A stretch of 64,000 nt of DNA from Gordonia liuliyuniae. Its GTDB lineage: Bacteria; Actinomycetota; Actinomycetes; Mycobacteriales; Mycobacteriaceae. Both the position numbers and the translations under genes were made by a program. Below, piece by piece: positions 49,464 through 63,183 of this stretch. Below the pieces are notes generated by a model. That model was not told where the DNA came from, made no database searches, and worked only from the letters and a program-made list of their open reading frames with translations. The stretch's first letter is position 1. Each line of letters begins with the position of its first letter. The stretch covers positions 1 through 64,000 of the forward strand of contig NZ_JAKKOT010000005.1 in assembly GCF_021739025.1 (NCBI RefSeq), written 5' to 3'.

Positions 49464-50933
49464 TCAGTGTGTGACCGGCTTGCGGAGCACCGCCATGAAC
49501 ATCGCGTCGGTGTCCTGACGGTGCGGCCACAGCTGGACGTGCGGTCCGGAGCCGAGACTCGCGGGTTCGACCGCGTCGCCCGCGACGAGCGGCCGTGCGT
49601 CGAGTTGCTCGGCGCCGTCGACCGCGTCGAGGACTGCGGCCACGACGCCGGTCGTCTCGGCCGGATGCGGTGAGCACGTCGAGTACACGACGACGCCGCC
49701 CGGTCGCACCAGCCGCATCGCCTCGGTGAGCAGTTGGGTCTGCAGTTCGACGAGTTCGGGGACTTCCTCGGGCGTGCGTCGCCATCGTGCCTCCGGCCGT
49801 CGGCGAAGCGATCCGAGGCCCGAACACGGCGCGTCGACGAGGATCCGGTCGAAGCCGGGCTCCAGGCCGCTGTCGCGACCGTCGGCGATGTGCACGGTGA
49901 CGGGGAGTCCGTCGACGATGTTCTCGATGAGCTTGGCGCGGTGCTCGGACACTTCGACGGCGTCGAGTCCTGCGCCGTCGAGGTCGGCGAGCGAGCCCAG
50001 GAGCGCGGCTTTGCCACCCGGCCCGGCGCACAGGTCCAGCCACCGGCCCGCGTCCTCTCCGACGTCTGCGCGGGTGAGCGCGAGTGCGACGAGTTGACTG
50101 CCCTCGTCCTGCACCCCGGCGAACCCGTCGCGAACGGCGTCCAGCGATCCCGGGTCGCCTTCGGGCAGGTAGACGCAGTACGGCGACAGCCGTCCCTCCT
50201 CGCCGCCGCTGATCAGCGCCAACTCTTCTGCGGTGATCTGCCCGGGGCGCGCCACGAGGTGGACGATCGGTCGTTGGTCGTCGGCGGCGAGTGCGGCCTG
50301 CAGTTCGCCGATCGACCCGAGGGACTCGGCGAACACCTCGGCGATCCACCGCGGATGCGCATACGTGACCGCGAGATGACCGACGATGTCGTCGGCCATC
50401 GACGGTGCGACGACGTCGATCCACATCTGCTCGTCGCGTTGGGACACCTTGCGGAGCACCGCGTTCACGAATCCGGCCTGCCCCATGCCGTGTTCGGCGC
50501 GGACGAGGTCGACGGACGTCGACACGGCGGCATGCGAGCCGATCCGGGTGCGGAGCAGTTGATACGAGCCGAGACGGAGTACGTCGAGCAGGTCGCCGTC
50601 GATCTCGGAGATCGCGCGGCCGGCAGCGGAGGCGATGATCAGGTCGAGCAGACCGGCGGTGCGCGCGGTCCCGTAGGTCAGTTCGGTGGCCAGCGCTTTG
50701 TCGCGCCGATCGAGGCCGCGTTCGCGCAGGAGGCGCGGCAACAGAAGGTTCGCGTACGCGTCGTCGCGTCGGACTGCGCGGAGAACGTCGAGGGCGACGC
50801 GACGCGCGGGGTCGGTGGCCTTATCCCTGGTCTTGGGGTCCCTGCTCTTGGGGTCCCTGCTCTTGCCGCGTCCAGATCCCCGTCCGCCCTGAACTCCCCG
50901 TCCGCCCTGAACTCCCTGTCCGCCCTGTGTCAT
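49464..50933 (-). CDS. rsmB: RsmB/Fmu 16S rRNA cytosine-5 methyltransferase
   Basis: 489-aa enzyme. An NusB-like RNA-binding domain ([22 protein letters not shown]) begins near residue 43. The SAM-binding core has [26 protein letters not shown] with one catalytic cysteine and [11 protein letters not shown] with the other. The first 40 residues are a low-complexity Gly/Arg/Lys tail made by two tandem repeats (VQGGRG and SRDPK units). ATG 50933 overlaps fmt by 4 nt. Confidence 0.93.
   Translation of the reverse strand: MTQGGQGVQGGRGVQGGRGSGRGKSRDPKSRDPKTRDKATDPARRVALDVLRAVRRDDAYANLLLPRLLRERGLDRRDKALATELTYGTARTAGLLDLIIASAAGRAISEIDGDLLDVLRLGSYQLLRTRIGSHAAVSTSVDLVRAEHGMGQAGFVNAVLRKVSQRDEQMWIDVVAPSMADDIVGHLAVTYAHPRWIAEVFAESLGSIGELQAALAADDQRPIVHLVARPGQITAEELALISGGEEGRLSPYCVYLPEGDPGSLDAVRDGFAGVQDEGSQLVALALTRADVGEDAGRWLDLCAGPGGKAALLGSLADLDGAGLDAVEVSEHRAKLIENIVDGLPVTVHIADGRDSGLEPGFDRILVDAPCSGLGSLRRRPEARWRRTPEEVPELVELQTQLLTEAMRLVRPGGVVVYSTCSPHPAETTGVVAAVLDAVDGAEQLDARPLVAGDAVEPASLGSGPHVQLWPHRQDTDAMFMAVLRKPVTH
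50831..50860. repeat. 2 x 15-bp tandem repeat in rsmB
   Basis: TCTTGGGGTCCCTGC occurs twice (50831-50845, 50846-50860); in the rsmB frame it encodes the repeated SRDPK/TRDK region. Confidence 0.92.
50881..50927. repeat. 18-bp tandem repeat at the rsmB start
   Basis: CGTCCGCCCTGAACTCCC at 50881-50898 and 50899-50916, then a partial third copy. It encodes [16 protein letters not shown] directly after the rsmB start codon. Confidence 0.92.
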
Positions 50934-51871
50934 GCGAGCCGTCCGTTCTCGTCGATTCGTGTGCCGCGCGCCCAGTCGGCCGCGTTCATCGCCTTCTTGC
51001 CTGGCGCCTGCACGGTACTGAGTCGGACCGCGCCGGTCCCGGTGCCGACGAACACGGCCTTTTTGGTCACGCCGAGTTGCCCGACGGTGAGCGGTCCGGG
51101 GACCGCCGGGTCGTCGTCGGCAGACGTCACCGCACCGAGTTTGAGTCGAGTGTCCCCGAGCGCCGTCCACGCGCCGGGGGCGGGCGTGTGCGCGCGGATC
51201 GCGCGATCCACCAGGTGCGACGGCAGATCCCATCGGACGCGTGCGTCGTCGACCGTGATCTTGGCGGCATGGGAGATCCCGTCGACGCCCTGCGGCACCG
51301 CGGCGAGTTCGCCCGCCGTGATGCCGTCGACGACGGCCTTGGTCAGCCCGGAGCCGGATTCGGCGAGTCGCCCGAGCAGATCGCCTGCGGTGTCCGTCGG
51401 CCGGATCGGCTCGGTCAGTGTGCCGTACACGGGCCCGGTGTCGAGCCCCGCTTCGAGGGCGAAGACGCTCGCGCCGGTGACCTCGTCGCCGGCGGCTATC
51501 GACGCTTGGACCGGCGCCGCGCCACGCCACGCGGGCAGGATCGAGAAATGGAGGTTGATCCAGCCGTGCGGCAGCAGGTCGAGCATGTCCTGCGGGATCA
51601 GCCCGCCGTACGCGACCACGACGCCGAGGTCCGGCGCCCACCGGGCCAAGGCCTGCGCCACCTCGGGATCAGACATGCGGCGCGGCGTCAGGACGTCGAT
51701 GCCCGCCGCGTCAGCGACGGATCCAACGTCCGAGCGGACCACGCGTCGTCCGCGGCCCGCGGTGGTGTCGGGACGTGTGATCACTCCTACGACATCGTGG
51801 TCGGGCGTATCGATCAGTGCACGCAGCGTCGGCACCGCGACGTCGGGTGTGCCCGCGAAGACCAGTCTCAT
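50930..51871 (-). CDS. fmt: Methionyl-tRNA formyltransferase
   Basis: 313-aa enzyme formylating initiator Met-tRNA. N-terminal [16 protein letters not shown]; catalytic region [18 protein letters not shown] with Asn, His and, further on, the Asp in GLDTGP. C-terminal OB-like domain. ATG 51871 lies 2 nt after the priA stop. Its position next to rsmB and priA matches relatives. Confidence 0.96.
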   Translation of the reverse strand: MRLVFAGTPDVAVPTLRALIDTPDHDVVGVITRPDTTAGRGRRVVRSDVGSVADAAGIDVLTPRRMSDPEVAQALARWAPDLGVVVAYGGLIPQDMLDLLPHGWINLHFSILPAWRGAAPVQASIAAGDEVTGASVFALEAGLDTGPVYGTLTEPIRPTDTAGDLLGRLAESGSGLTKAVVDGITAGELAAVPQGVDGISHAAKITVDDARVRWDLPSHLVDRAIRAHTPAPGAWTALGDTRLKLGAVTSADDDPAVPGPLTVGQLGVTKKAVFVGTGTGAVRLSTVQAPGKKAMNAADWARGTRIDENGRLA

Positions 51872-51873
51872 AA

Positions 51874-53883
51874 TCACCCAATCGTAGGCGGGTCGATCTG
51901 GACGCGGATGCCCGCGGTGTCGTCGTGCCGTGCGTGGCGCACGGTCTGCCCCGCGCGTAGTGCATCGGCCAGTTGACGTCCGACGCTGCGCGGGGCACGC
52001 AGGAGCAGACGTTCGACGTCGCCGTCGGCGTCCATCCCGGCTGGTCTGCGGGCACCTGCCGGGAGCGGGACCGGGCCGAGGGTCTCCGCACCGGCCGGCA
52101 GGTCGAGCATCTCGACGAAGGCGGTGATGGCCGGCCCCGGACCGTCCACCGAGGCCATCGTGACCGCGGGCGGAAAGCCGAGCTCGTCCCGCTGGGCGAG
52201 GTCCGCGGCCGCGAATCCGACGGGGTTCCACGAGATCAACGCCTGCACGGCGGGACCGGCTGCGTCGGCGACGATCACGACGCGGCCGCCGTCGCCTTTG
52301 GCGCGAACCAGTGATGCCACACTCATCCACATGCGGATAGCGTCCTCCCCCGCCCGCAGGTCTTCCCGGTCGAGCTGCGCCCAGGTGTCGAGCAGGATCG
52401 CCGAGCCGTAGCCGCCCGGTGCTCGCGGCGCGGCGCCGGGCGTCGCGACGACCACGCGCGGGCCTGCCGGGATCTCGTCGACGATCTTGTCGCCGCCCGA
52501 GGTGACCACCGGGACTCCGGGGAACGCCCGCCCCAGTTCCTCGGCGGTCCGCTTGTCGCCGATCATCAACGCGCGCACCGCTTTTCCACCGCAAGCGGGA
52601 CAGACGAAGCGGAGTTCCGGGCGACCGCACCATCGGCACGACATGTCGCCGCGATCGTTCATCGACAGCGGCCCCCCGCACTGGCGGCATCGCGCGTGGG
52701 CGCGGCACCGCGCGCATGCCACGGACGGCAGGTAGCCGCGTCGTGGCACGCTGAACAGCACCGCGGATCCGGCAGCGAGTGACGTGCGTGCCGCGTCGAA
52801 CGCCGTCGACGGGATGCGCGCCGACCTGGCGAGCGGGTCGCCGCCGAGTCGTCGGTCGTCGTCGGCGACGCCCTCGATTCGCGGGGCAGCGGCGCGGACC
52901 GTCTCACGCGGGGCGACGAGGTCGTGCGCCCACCCGGATTCGACGAGCGCCTGAGCCTCGGCGGTACGCGCGTATCCGCCGATGAGCAGCGCCGCGTCTG
53001 CCGCGTGTGCTCGGAGTACGGCGACCTCACGGGGATGCGGGTACGGTGTGCGCGGTTCTTGGAGGCTTGAGTCGCCGTCGTCGAACACGACCGTCAATGC
53101 GAGGTCGGCGACGGGCGCGAACATCGCGCTGCGGGTGCCGATCACCACACACCCTTGCCCGCGCAGCACCGACAGCCACCGTCGATAGCGAGCGGTCGGA
53201 CCGAGGCCGGCCGCCAACATCACGCAGCGGTCACCGAGCAGCGGTTCGCACGCGGTGCCGAGCCGATCGAGGTCGCGCTGATCCGGGACCACGACGATCG
53301 CACCTTTCCCGGACGCTGCGACGGCGGTCACGAGTTCGGCGATCCGCTGGGCCCAGTCGTCGCCGGGAAGTACCTGCCACACCGCGCGAGGATGCCTGCC
53401 GTCGACCGTTGCGCGGATGAACGACTCCCCCGCCGTGTACGGCGACCAGCCGGCGAGGTCGGGCGCCTGGACGGGCGGCACAGGACCCGCGCAGACCGCT
53501 TCCTTCTCGACGCGTGCGTGCCGGGGCGGAACCGCCAGGCGGAGCACGTCGGGAACAGTGCCCGCATAGCGCTGGGCGACGGCCCGGCACACGCCGGCGA
53601 CATCATCGGTCAGCACGCGTTCGGGTGATACGACGCGATCGAGCCACGCGAGCTGCCCGCCGTGATCGCTCGACTCGCGCCGTTCGAGCAGGAAGCCGTC
53701 GACGAGGCGGCCCGAGAAGCGGACGCGAACTCGAACACCCGGCTGAGCGTCGGCGTCGGTCTTCTCGTCGACGAGGTAGTCGAACGGCCGATCCAGGTGG
53801 GCGAGGCTCAAGATCGGGAGCACCCGAGCCACGGGCCGCACCGGTGCGGGCAACCGCCGATTGCGGTCCTTCGTCTCACTCAC
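51874..53883 (-). CDS. priA: PriA-like primosomal protein, degenerate ATPase
   Basis: 669-aa replication-restart protein. The 3'-DNA-binding domain ([13 protein letters not shown]) is at the N-terminus, and a zinc region with eight cysteines ([25 protein letters not shown]) lies near residues 400-440. The helicase core is eroded: where Walker A GxxGSGKT should be it reads [11 protein letters not shown], and the DEEH box is replaced by [11 protein letters not shown]. This loss is typical of actinobacterial PriA, so it is probably an assembly factor without helicase activity. GTG 53883 is the only good start. Confidence 0.92.
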   Translation of the reverse strand: MSETKDRNRRLPAPVRPVARVLPILSLAHLDRPFDYLVDEKTDADAQPGVRVRVRFSGRLVDGFLLERRESSDHGGQLAWLDRVVSPERVLTDDVAGVCRAVAQRYAGTVPDVLRLAVPPRHARVEKEAVCAGPVPPVQAPDLAGWSPYTAGESFIRATVDGRHPRAVWQVLPGDDWAQRIAELVTAVAASGKGAIVVVPDQRDLDRLGTACEPLLGDRCVMLAAGLGPTARYRRWLSVLRGQGCVVIGTRSAMFAPVADLALTVVFDDGDSSLQEPRTPYPHPREVAVLRAHAADAALLIGGYARTAEAQALVESGWAHDLVAPRETVRAAAPRIEGVADDDRRLGGDPLARSARIPSTAFDAARTSLAAGSAVLFSVPRRGYLPSVACARCRAHARCRQCGGPLSMNDRGDMSCRWCGRPELRFVCPACGGKAVRALMIGDKRTAEELGRAFPGVPVVTSGGDKIVDEIPAGPRVVVATPGAAPRAPGGYGSAILLDTWAQLDREDLRAGEDAIRMWMSVASLVRAKGDGGRVVIVADAAGPAVQALISWNPVGFAAADLAQRDELGFPPAVTMASVDGPGPAITAFVEMLDLPAGAETLGPVPLPAGARRPAGMDADGDVERLLLRAPRSVGRQLADALRAGQTVRHARHDDTAGIRVQIDPPTIG

Positions 53884-53905
53884 GCCGTTCTGACCTCACC
53901 GCACC

Positions 53906-53946
53906 GGTTTCGAACCAGCCTTCGCTGGTCGAGCGGAGTCGAAACC
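53906..53946. repeat. Palindromic intergenic element, possible metK terminator
   Basis: Outer arms GGTTTCGA (53906-53913) and TCGAAACC (53939-53946) enclose a second hairpin ACCAGC-CTTC-GCTGGT (53914-53929). It begins 2 nt downstream of the metK stop. The sequence resembles a short palindromic unit I recall from intergenic regions of Gordonia and relatives. Confidence 0.6.
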
Positions 53947-53948
53947 CC

Positions 53949-55163
53949 TCAGAGCCCAGCGGCCCGACGGAGCTCGTCGACGCGGTCGGTGCGCTCCCAC
54001 GGCAGGTCGATGTCGGTACGGCCGAAGTGCCCGTAGGCGGCAGTCGGAGCGTAAATCGGCTGCAGCAGTTCGAGATCGCGCACGATCGCGCCCGGACGCA
54101 GGTCGAAGACCTCCGAGATCGCCTTCTGGATGGTGCCGGCGTCGACTGTCTCGGTGCCGAACGCTTCGACGAACAGGCCGACCGGTGCGGCTTTGCCGAT
54201 CGCGTACGCGACCTGGACCTCGATGCGTGTGGCCAGACCTGCAGCGACGGCGTTCTTGGCGACCCACCGCATCGCGTAGGCTGCGCTGCGGTCGACCTTC
54301 GACGGGTCCTTGCCGGAGAACGCGCCGCCGCCGTGGCGGGCCATCCCGCCGTAGGTGTCGACGATGATTTTTCGGCCGGTCAGGCCGGCGTCGCCCATCG
54401 GCCCGCCGAGCACGAAGCTGCCGGTCGGGTTGACGAGCAGTCGCGGGCTGCTGGTGTCGAGCGCGACGGGCAGCTCGAGTTCGTCGAACACCGGCTGCAG
54501 GACGTGGTTGCGGATGTCCGGGGCGAGCATGTTGTCGATGTCGATGTCGGCGGCGTGCTGGGTCGATACGACGACGGTGTCGAGACGGACAGGGGTGTCG
54601 CCTGCGTACTCGATCGTCACCTGAGTCTTGCCGTCGGGCCGCAGGTACGGCAGGACGCCGGTCTTGCGGACCTCGGTGAGACGGCGGGAGAGTCGGTGCG
54701 CCAACGCGATGGGCAGCGGCATCAGCTCGGGGGTCTCGGCCGTCGCGAACCCGAACATCAGTCCCTGGTCGCCCGCGCCCTGATGGTCCAGGTCATCGCC
54801 GCCGCCGCCGGTGCGCTTCTCGTGCGAGTCGGTGAGCCCCTGCGCGATCTCCGGCGACTGGGCACCGATGGCCACGTTCACGCCGCACGACGCGCCGTCG
54901 AAGCCCTTGGTGGACGAGTCGTAGCCGATCTCGAGGATCTTCTCGCGCACGATCGTCGGGATGTCGACGTAGGCGATCGTGTTGACTTCGCCTGCCACAT
55001 GCACCTGTCCGGTGGTGACCAGCGTCTCGACCGCGACCTTCGCATTGGGGTCGACGGCGAGCAGTGCGTCGAGCACCGCGTCGCTGATCGCGTCGCAAAT
55101 CTTGTCGGGGTGTCCCTCCGTCACAGATTCGCTGGTGAACAGTCGGGACGCTGAGGCGGTCAT
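53949..55163 (-). CDS. metK: S-adenosylmethionine synthetase
   Basis: 404-aa enzyme making SAM from methionine and [20 protein letters not shown] near residue 17, [10 protein letters not shown] near residue 127, and the P-loop-like [16 protein letters not shown] near residue 280. ATG 55163 has GAGAGGAA upstream. A CAGGGG/CCCCTG hairpin is found in the 76-bp leader. Confidence 0.98.
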   Translation of the reverse strand: MTASASRLFTSESVTEGHPDKICDAISDAVLDALLAVDPNAKVAVETLVTTGQVHVAGEVNTIAYVDIPTIVREKILEIGYDSSTKGFDGASCGVNVAIGAQSPEIAQGLTDSHEKRTGGGGDDLDHQGAGDQGLMFGFATAETPELMPLPIALAHRLSRRLTEVRKTGVLPYLRPDGKTQVTIEYAGDTPVRLDTVVVSTQHAADIDIDNMLAPDIRNHVLQPVFDELELPVALDTSSPRLLVNPTGSFVLGGPMGDAGLTGRKIIVDTYGGMARHGGGAFSGKDPSKVDRSAAYAMRWVAKNAVAAGLATRIEVQVAYAIGKAAPVGLFVEAFGTETVDAGTIQKAISEVFDLRPGAIVRDLELLQPIYAPTAAYGHFGRTDIDLPWERTDRVDELRRAAGL

Positions 55164-55188
55164 CGGTTCCTCTCGGGGTGCTCAATCA

Positions 55189-55204
55189 CAGGGGTCATCC
55201 CCTG
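55189..55204 (-). other. Hairpin in the metK leader
   Basis: CAGGGG-ATGA-CCCCTG on the minus strand, 25 nt before the metK ATG. Too small to be any known SAM riboswitch; it may be a weak terminator after coaBC or an mRNA-stability stem. Confidence 0.35.
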
Positions 55205-55239
55205 CTGACTTCAAATCAGAACAAAGCGGTGCTGTGTGC

Positions 55240-56469
55240 CTAACTATGAGGCACGATGACGGCTACTTCGTCAAGGATTCTGCTCGCCATCAATGTCTTC
55301 GACCCGAACGGAAGGGCCGTCTCGTTGCCGTCGACGGTGAGAATCCAGCCCGCGTTGTCTTCGGTGCCGAACGCTTTGCCGTCGCCGACCGCATTGACCA
55401 CCAGCAGGTCACAGCCTTTGCGACGGAGCTTGGCTCGACCGTGGTCGAGGACGCCTCCGTCGGCGTCGCCGGTCTCGGCGGCGAAGCCGACGATCACCGT
55501 GTCGCGGGCGATGTCGCCCGCATCGCGCGCGCGGACGAGTCCGGCGAGGATGTCGGGATTGGTGTCGAGTCGGATGGGCGCGGGGCCGTCGTCGCCCTTC
55601 TTGATTTTCGATCCGGCGACGTCGACGGGGCGGAAGTCCGCGACGGCCGCCGCCATGATGACGACGTCGGCTTCGCGGGCGCGCCGGGACATCTCGTGCT
55701 CGAGTTCGCGCGCCGATTCGATGTGGACGATGTCCACCGCCGCAGGCTCGCCGGGATCGCTGGTGGCGCCCGCCACGAGCGTCACCTGCGCTCCGCGCTG
55801 GGCGGCCGCACGCGCGAGCGCGTACCCCTGCTTACCGGAACTGTGGTTGCCCAGATAGCGGACCGGGTCGAGTGGTTCACGGGTCCCGCCGGCACTCACC
55901 AGGATGCGCCGGCCTGCGAGGTCGTATGGAAGCGCTTCGGGCCGGTCGAGGAGGAGCTCGCCGAGCAGTCCGATCTCGCTCGGCTCGGGCATCCGCCCCG
56001 CACCGGTGTCCGTGCCCGTGAGTCGACCGCTCGCCGGCGTCATCACCGTGTTTCCGCGCTCGCGGAGGGTCGCGACGTTCGCCGCGGTCGCCGGGTGCTG
56101 CCACATCTCGGTGTGCATCGCGGGGACGAACAGCACGGGACAGGTCGCGGTCAACAGCGACGCGGTCAGGAGATCGTCTGCCCGGCCTGCGACGGCGCGA
56201 GCCATCAGGTCGGCCGTCGCGGGCGCGATCACCACGAGGTCCGCTCGTCGACCGAGCGCGACGTGCGCCACCTCGTCGACATCGTCGAACACTTCGGTGC
56301 TGACGGGGTTACCCGAGAGGGCTTCGAACGTCGCCGCTCCGACGAAGTTCAACGCGGACCGCGTCGGGACCACCCGAACATCGTGTCCAGCCTCGGTGAA
56401 GTGACGAATCACACTGCACACCTTGTAGGCGGCTATCCCCCCGCCGACCCCGATGAGGACGTGCGACAC
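55240..56469 (-). CDS. coaBC: CoaBC bifunctional coenzyme A synthesis flavoprotein
   Basis: 409-aa fusion. The N-terminal half is phosphopantothenoylcysteine decarboxylase (GVGGGIAAYKVC, VPAMHTEMWQHPAT, ASGRLTGTDTGAGRM). The C-terminal half is the ligase (SAGGTREPLDPVRYLGNHSS, KIKK). GTG 56469 is the only suitable start, 8 nt after rpoZ. Confidence 0.96.
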   Translation of the reverse strand: MSHVLIGVGGGIAAYKVCSVIRHFTEAGHDVRVVPTRSALNFVGAATFEALSGNPVSTEVFDDVDEVAHVALGRRADLVVIAPATADLMARAVAGRADDLLTASLLTATCPVLFVPAMHTEMWQHPATAANVATLRERGNTVMTPASGRLTGTDTGAGRMPEPSEIGLLGELLLDRPEALPYDLAGRRILVSAGGTREPLDPVRYLGNHSSGKQGYALARAAAQRGAQVTLVAGATSDPGEPAAVDIVHIESARELEHEMSRRAREADVVIMAAAVADFRPVDVAGSKIKKGDDGPAPIRLDTNPDILAGLVRARDAGDIARDTVIVGFAAETGDADGGVLDHGRAKLRRKGCDLLVVNAVGDGKAFGTEDNAGWILTVDGNETALPFGSKTLMASRILDEVAVIVPHS

Positions 56470-56477
56470 CGGTCGGC

Positions 56478-56774
<297 letters not shown>

Positions 56775-57395
56775 TCACATCTCCTGCGCAGTTTGTTCGG
56801 CCGACCGCGTTTCCGCCCGCGGCCCGACCAGCAAGTTTAGCAATCTTTCGACGGTTTCGTCGACATCGTCGTTCACCACGACGTGTCCGAACTCGTCTTG
56901 CGCCGCCATTTCGACGCGCGCGGTCTCCAGGCGACGCTCGATGGCGTCGCTGCTCTCGGTGCCCCGCCCCGTCAGCCGGGAGACGAGTTCGTCCCAGCTC
57001 GGCGGCGCCAGGAACACCGTGATCGCCTCGGCGAGATGCTCGCGCACGTTGCGCGCGCCGACGAGGTCGACCTCGATGAGCACCGGACGACCGTCGGCCA
57101 GGGCCGCCTCGACGGGTGCCGCGGGCGTCCCGGACCGCTGGAGCCCACCGTGGATGTCTGCCCATTCGAGCATGTCGCCCGCGTCGATCATCGCGTCGAA
57201 CGCATCGCGGGTGACGAAGCGGTAATCACGGCCGTCGACCTCACCGGGGCGCGGATCGCGCGTCGTCGCCGACACACTGAAGTGCAGATCGGGGAGTTCC
57301 TCACGGAGGCGGCGGACGACCGTGGACTTCCCGACGGCCGAGGGGCCGACCAGAACTACTAGTCGGCCCCTCGGACGGGTGTTCGTATCGGGCAC
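56775..57395 (-). CDS. gmk: Guanylate kinase
   Basis: 206-aa GMP kinase. P-loop [12 protein letters not shown] near residue 15, GMP-binding [19 protein letters not shown], and a lid with [13 protein letters not shown] 57395 follows the mihF stop by 2 nt. Confidence 0.96.
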   Translation of the reverse strand: MPDTNTRPRGRLVVLVGPSAVGKSTVVRRLREELPDLHFSVSATTRDPRPGEVDGRDYRFVTRDAFDAMIDAGDMLEWADIHGGLQRSGTPAAPVEAALADGRPVLIEVDLVGARNVREHLAEAITVFLAPPSWDELVSRLTGRGTESSDAIERRLETARVEMAAQDEFGHVVVNDDVDETVERLLNLLVGPRAETRSAEQTAQEM

Positions 57396-57397
57396 GC

Positions 57398-57712
57398 TCA
57401 GGAGCTGAACTTCTCGAGCAGTGCCTTGCGCTGACGATCGCCGAGTCCGCGCAGACGGCGGGTCGGAGCGATCTCCAGCTCGGTCATGATCTCCTGCGCC
57501 TTGACCTTGCCGACCTTGGGCAGGGCTTCGAGCAGAGCCGAAACCTTCATCTTGCCGAGGATCTCGTCGTTCTCGGCGTCGGCCAGGACCTGCTTGAGGT
57601 CCGTGCCGCCACGCTTGAGGCGTTCCTTGAGCTCGGCACGCACGCGGCGGGCTGCAGCCGCCTTCTCGAGCGCAGCAGCGCGCTGCTCGTCAGTCAACTG
57701 GGGAAGAGCCAC
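57398..57712 (-). CDS. mihF: Actinobacterial integration host factor mIHF
   Basis: 104-aa nucleoid-associated DNA-bending protein. Basic, helical, with [18 protein letters not shown] at the start and the HhH-like [20 protein letters not shown] near residue 66. GTG 57712 has GGAGGA a few nt upstream; the longer reading frame to an upstream TTG/ATG is not supported. Leads the mihF-gmk-rpoZ-coaBC unit; the 220-bp upstream gap holds its promoter but no clear motif. Confidence 0.95.
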   Translation of the reverse strand: MALPQLTDEQRAAALEKAAAARRVRAELKERLKRGGTDLKQVLADAENDEILGKMKVSALLEALPKVGKVKAQEIMTELEIAPTRRLRGLGDRQRKALLEKFSS

Positions 57713-57932
57713 GGTTCCTCCGTCTTTCGTTTCTGCGGGTTCAGTTGGTCCGATCGACGCTATCAACATCGGTCGGTGGTTTCGTCGTGAGGCCCATCAG
57801 GACTTCACGTACTTCGGCGATCGTAACGCTCGCCGCCGAGACCAGCACAAACGGTACCCGCTGCCACCGGCACTTCGCACCCTCCACCCCGGGCGCGCCG
57901 CAGAAACTCCTCTGGTAGTACCGTGTGCGTCC

Positions 57933-58997
57933 ATGCTCAGCGACCTGCGTACACTCGCCCGCGTTCTGCGAGACGACTACGCTCCCCGGACCGCGACCGA
58001 ATCGGTGACCGTCAGTGACCGCCCGCACGGACGTCTTCGCAGGTATGGGACCCGCGGCCAGTTCGACGCGGCCCGTGAAGCAGGTGCGGTTCCCGTCGTT
58101 CTCGTGCCGCCGTTAGCGGTTCCGGCATCGTGTTATGACCTGGCTCCGGGCGTCGATCCGGCGAACTCGGTCGTCGAGTTCCTGTTGTCGACGGGGACCA
58201 TTCCGTACGTCGTCGATTTCGGTCACGCGGCGCGTCGACTCGGTTTCGAGGACTACTTCGACGGCTTCGTTCCGCGTGCGATCGCGGACGCGATCGGCGA
58301 TTTCCGGGCCGGTTCGGATGCTGTCGATCTTCTCGGTTGGAGTCTCGGCGGCACGTTGTCGTTGTTGACGGCTGCGCATCGCCGCGATCTTCCGATCCGG
58401 TCGATCATCACGGTCGGCACGCCGTTGAACTACTCGAAGATGCCGATGTACGCCGCGGTCCGCTCGGTGCTCGCACCGACCGACGGGAAGCCGATCGACT
58501 ACGTGTTGAAGGCGCTCGGCGGCATTCCCGCTCCCCTCGTCCAGCTGTCGTATCGTGCGACGGCGTGGCAGCGCGAACTCCGCAAGCCGAAGTACATTCT
58601 CGACAGTCTCGACGATCACGATGCTCTGGTCCGCATGCAGGTGATCGATCGTTTTCAGGATGCGATGCCCGGCTACTCGGGGAAGCTGAGCGAGCAGATG
58701 CTGGTGAATCTGGTGGTGCGCAACGAGGTCGGTGAAGGTGTGCTGCACCTCGGCGGCCACACCGTCGACCTGCGGGCGATCTCGGCGCCGGTGTTCCTCG
58801 TCGGTTCGCACCGCGACGCGATCGTCAGTCATGCCGCGGCCCGCTACGGTGAGAAGCTTCTGACCTCGTCGTCGCACGTCGAGTTCCACACTGTCGAATC
58901 CAGCCACCTCGGTCTGTTGACCGGGGCCGACGCGCAGGCGCACACATGGCCGGCGATCGCAGCGTTCCGCGAGTCCCTGGTGACCTCGCTCGCCTAG
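57933..58997 (+). CDS. PhaC-like alpha/beta hydrolase
   Basis: 354-aa alpha/beta-hydrolase resembling the catalytic domain of polyhydroxyalkanoate synthases. The nucleophile elbow is LLGWSLGGTLSLL near residue 132, with serine where true PHA synthases have cysteine. Asp in VGSHRDAIVSH near residue 292 and His in VESSHLGLL near residue 328 complete a plausible triad. It more likely is an esterase, lipase or acyltransferase than a polymerase. ATG 57933 is the first start giving the MLSDLRTLAR N-terminus. Encoded alone and opposite to its neighbours, between mihF and pyrF. Confidence 0.78.
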   Translation: MLSDLRTLARVLRDDYAPRTATESVTVSDRPHGRLRRYGTRGQFDAAREAGAVPVVLVPPLAVPASCYDLAPGVDPANSVVEFLLSTGTIPYVVDFGHAARRLGFEDYFDGFVPRAIADAIGDFRAGSDAVDLLGWSLGGTLSLLTAAHRRDLPIRSIITVGTPLNYSKMPMYAAVRSVLAPTDGKPIDYVLKALGGIPAPLVQLSYRATAWQRELRKPKYILDSLDDHDALVRMQVIDRFQDAMPGYSGKLSEQMLVNLVVRNEVGEGVLHLGGHTVDLRAISAPVFLVGSHRDAIVSHAAARYGEKLLTSSSHVEFHTVESSHLGLLTGADAQAHTWPAIAAFRESLVTSLA

Positions 58998-59028
58998 TAG
59001 TCTCCCTGCACAGTAATCTCCCTGCGGC
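58997..59028. repeat. 2 x 16-bp imperfect tandem repeat
   Basis: GTAGTCTCCCTGCACA (58997-59012) and GTAATCTCCCTGCGGC (59013-59028). It fills the whole gap between the hydrolase stop and the pyrF stop. Confidence 0.75.
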
Positions 59029-59029
59029 C

Positions 59030-59847
59030 CTACCTCAGCGCCTTCTCGACCTCGTCTCTGGTCGATTCGACGGCGGCACGGAGACCGGCGACGTCGGGAC
59101 CGGACCGCAGGATGCTGCGGCTGGCGGCGGGCAGGAGCCAGGTGACGTCGGCGCCGTCGAAGATGCGGGCGAGATCCGCAGCGGTCGCCCCCTGAGCGCC
59201 GAGCCCCGGTGACAGGATCGGACCGCCGAGGGCACTCAAGTCGAGTCCGTGTTCACGCGTCGCACCGACGACCACTCCGACGGTGCCCGAACTCTCGGCG
59301 TTGACCGAGGCGGCCGCGTCCACGATCGCCTGTGCGACAGTCCCGCCGTCGACCACCGACGCGTTCTGCAGGGCTTCGCCGTCGGGATTGGACGTACGCG
59401 CCAGCACGAACAGACCGCGATCGGAGGCACGTGCGGCGGCAACCGTCGGGTCGAGGGAGCCGAACCCGAGATACGGCGACACTGTGACGGCGTCACTGCA
59501 CAATCGGGACGCGTCATCGAGCCACGCCGTCGTGTAGGCGGCCATCGTCGACCCGATGTCACCGCGTTTCGCGTCGGCGAGCACGATGGCGCCCGCTGCG
59601 CGGCATCCGGCGATCGTCTCCTCCAGGACGGCGAACCCCGCCGACCCGAACTGTTCGAAGAACGCGACCTGCGGTTTCACCACGGCTGCGACCGGTGCGA
59701 TCCCCGCGACGCAGGACTGTGCGAATACACGCAAGCCGTCCACCGAGACCGGCAGGCCCCACTCGGTCAGGAGTGCGGCGTGTGGATCGATCCCCGCGCA
59801 GAGGCGGCCGCGCGCAGCGACCGCCTCCGCGTAGCGGACGCCGAAGC

Positions 59848-59851
<4 letters not shown>
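59030..59851 (-). CDS. pyrF: Orotidine 5'-phosphate decarboxylase
   Basis: 273-aa group 2 OMP decarboxylase, last step of UMP synthesis. N-terminal [16 protein letters not shown], catalytic [13 protein letters not shown] near residue 93, and [18 protein letters not shown] 59851 overlaps the carB stop by 4 nt. Confidence 0.96.

Positions 59852-63182
<3,331 letters not shown>

Positions 63183-63183
<1 letters not shown>

Noticed and set aside
55164..55239. SAM riboswitch before metK
   Set aside because: The gap is only 76 bp and lacks any SAM-I/IV core; one small hairpin is not enough.
55236..55254. Hairpin GTGCCT/AGGCAC over the coaBC stop
   Set aside because: Six base pairs with a 7-nt loop, overlapping the stop codon; likely chance.
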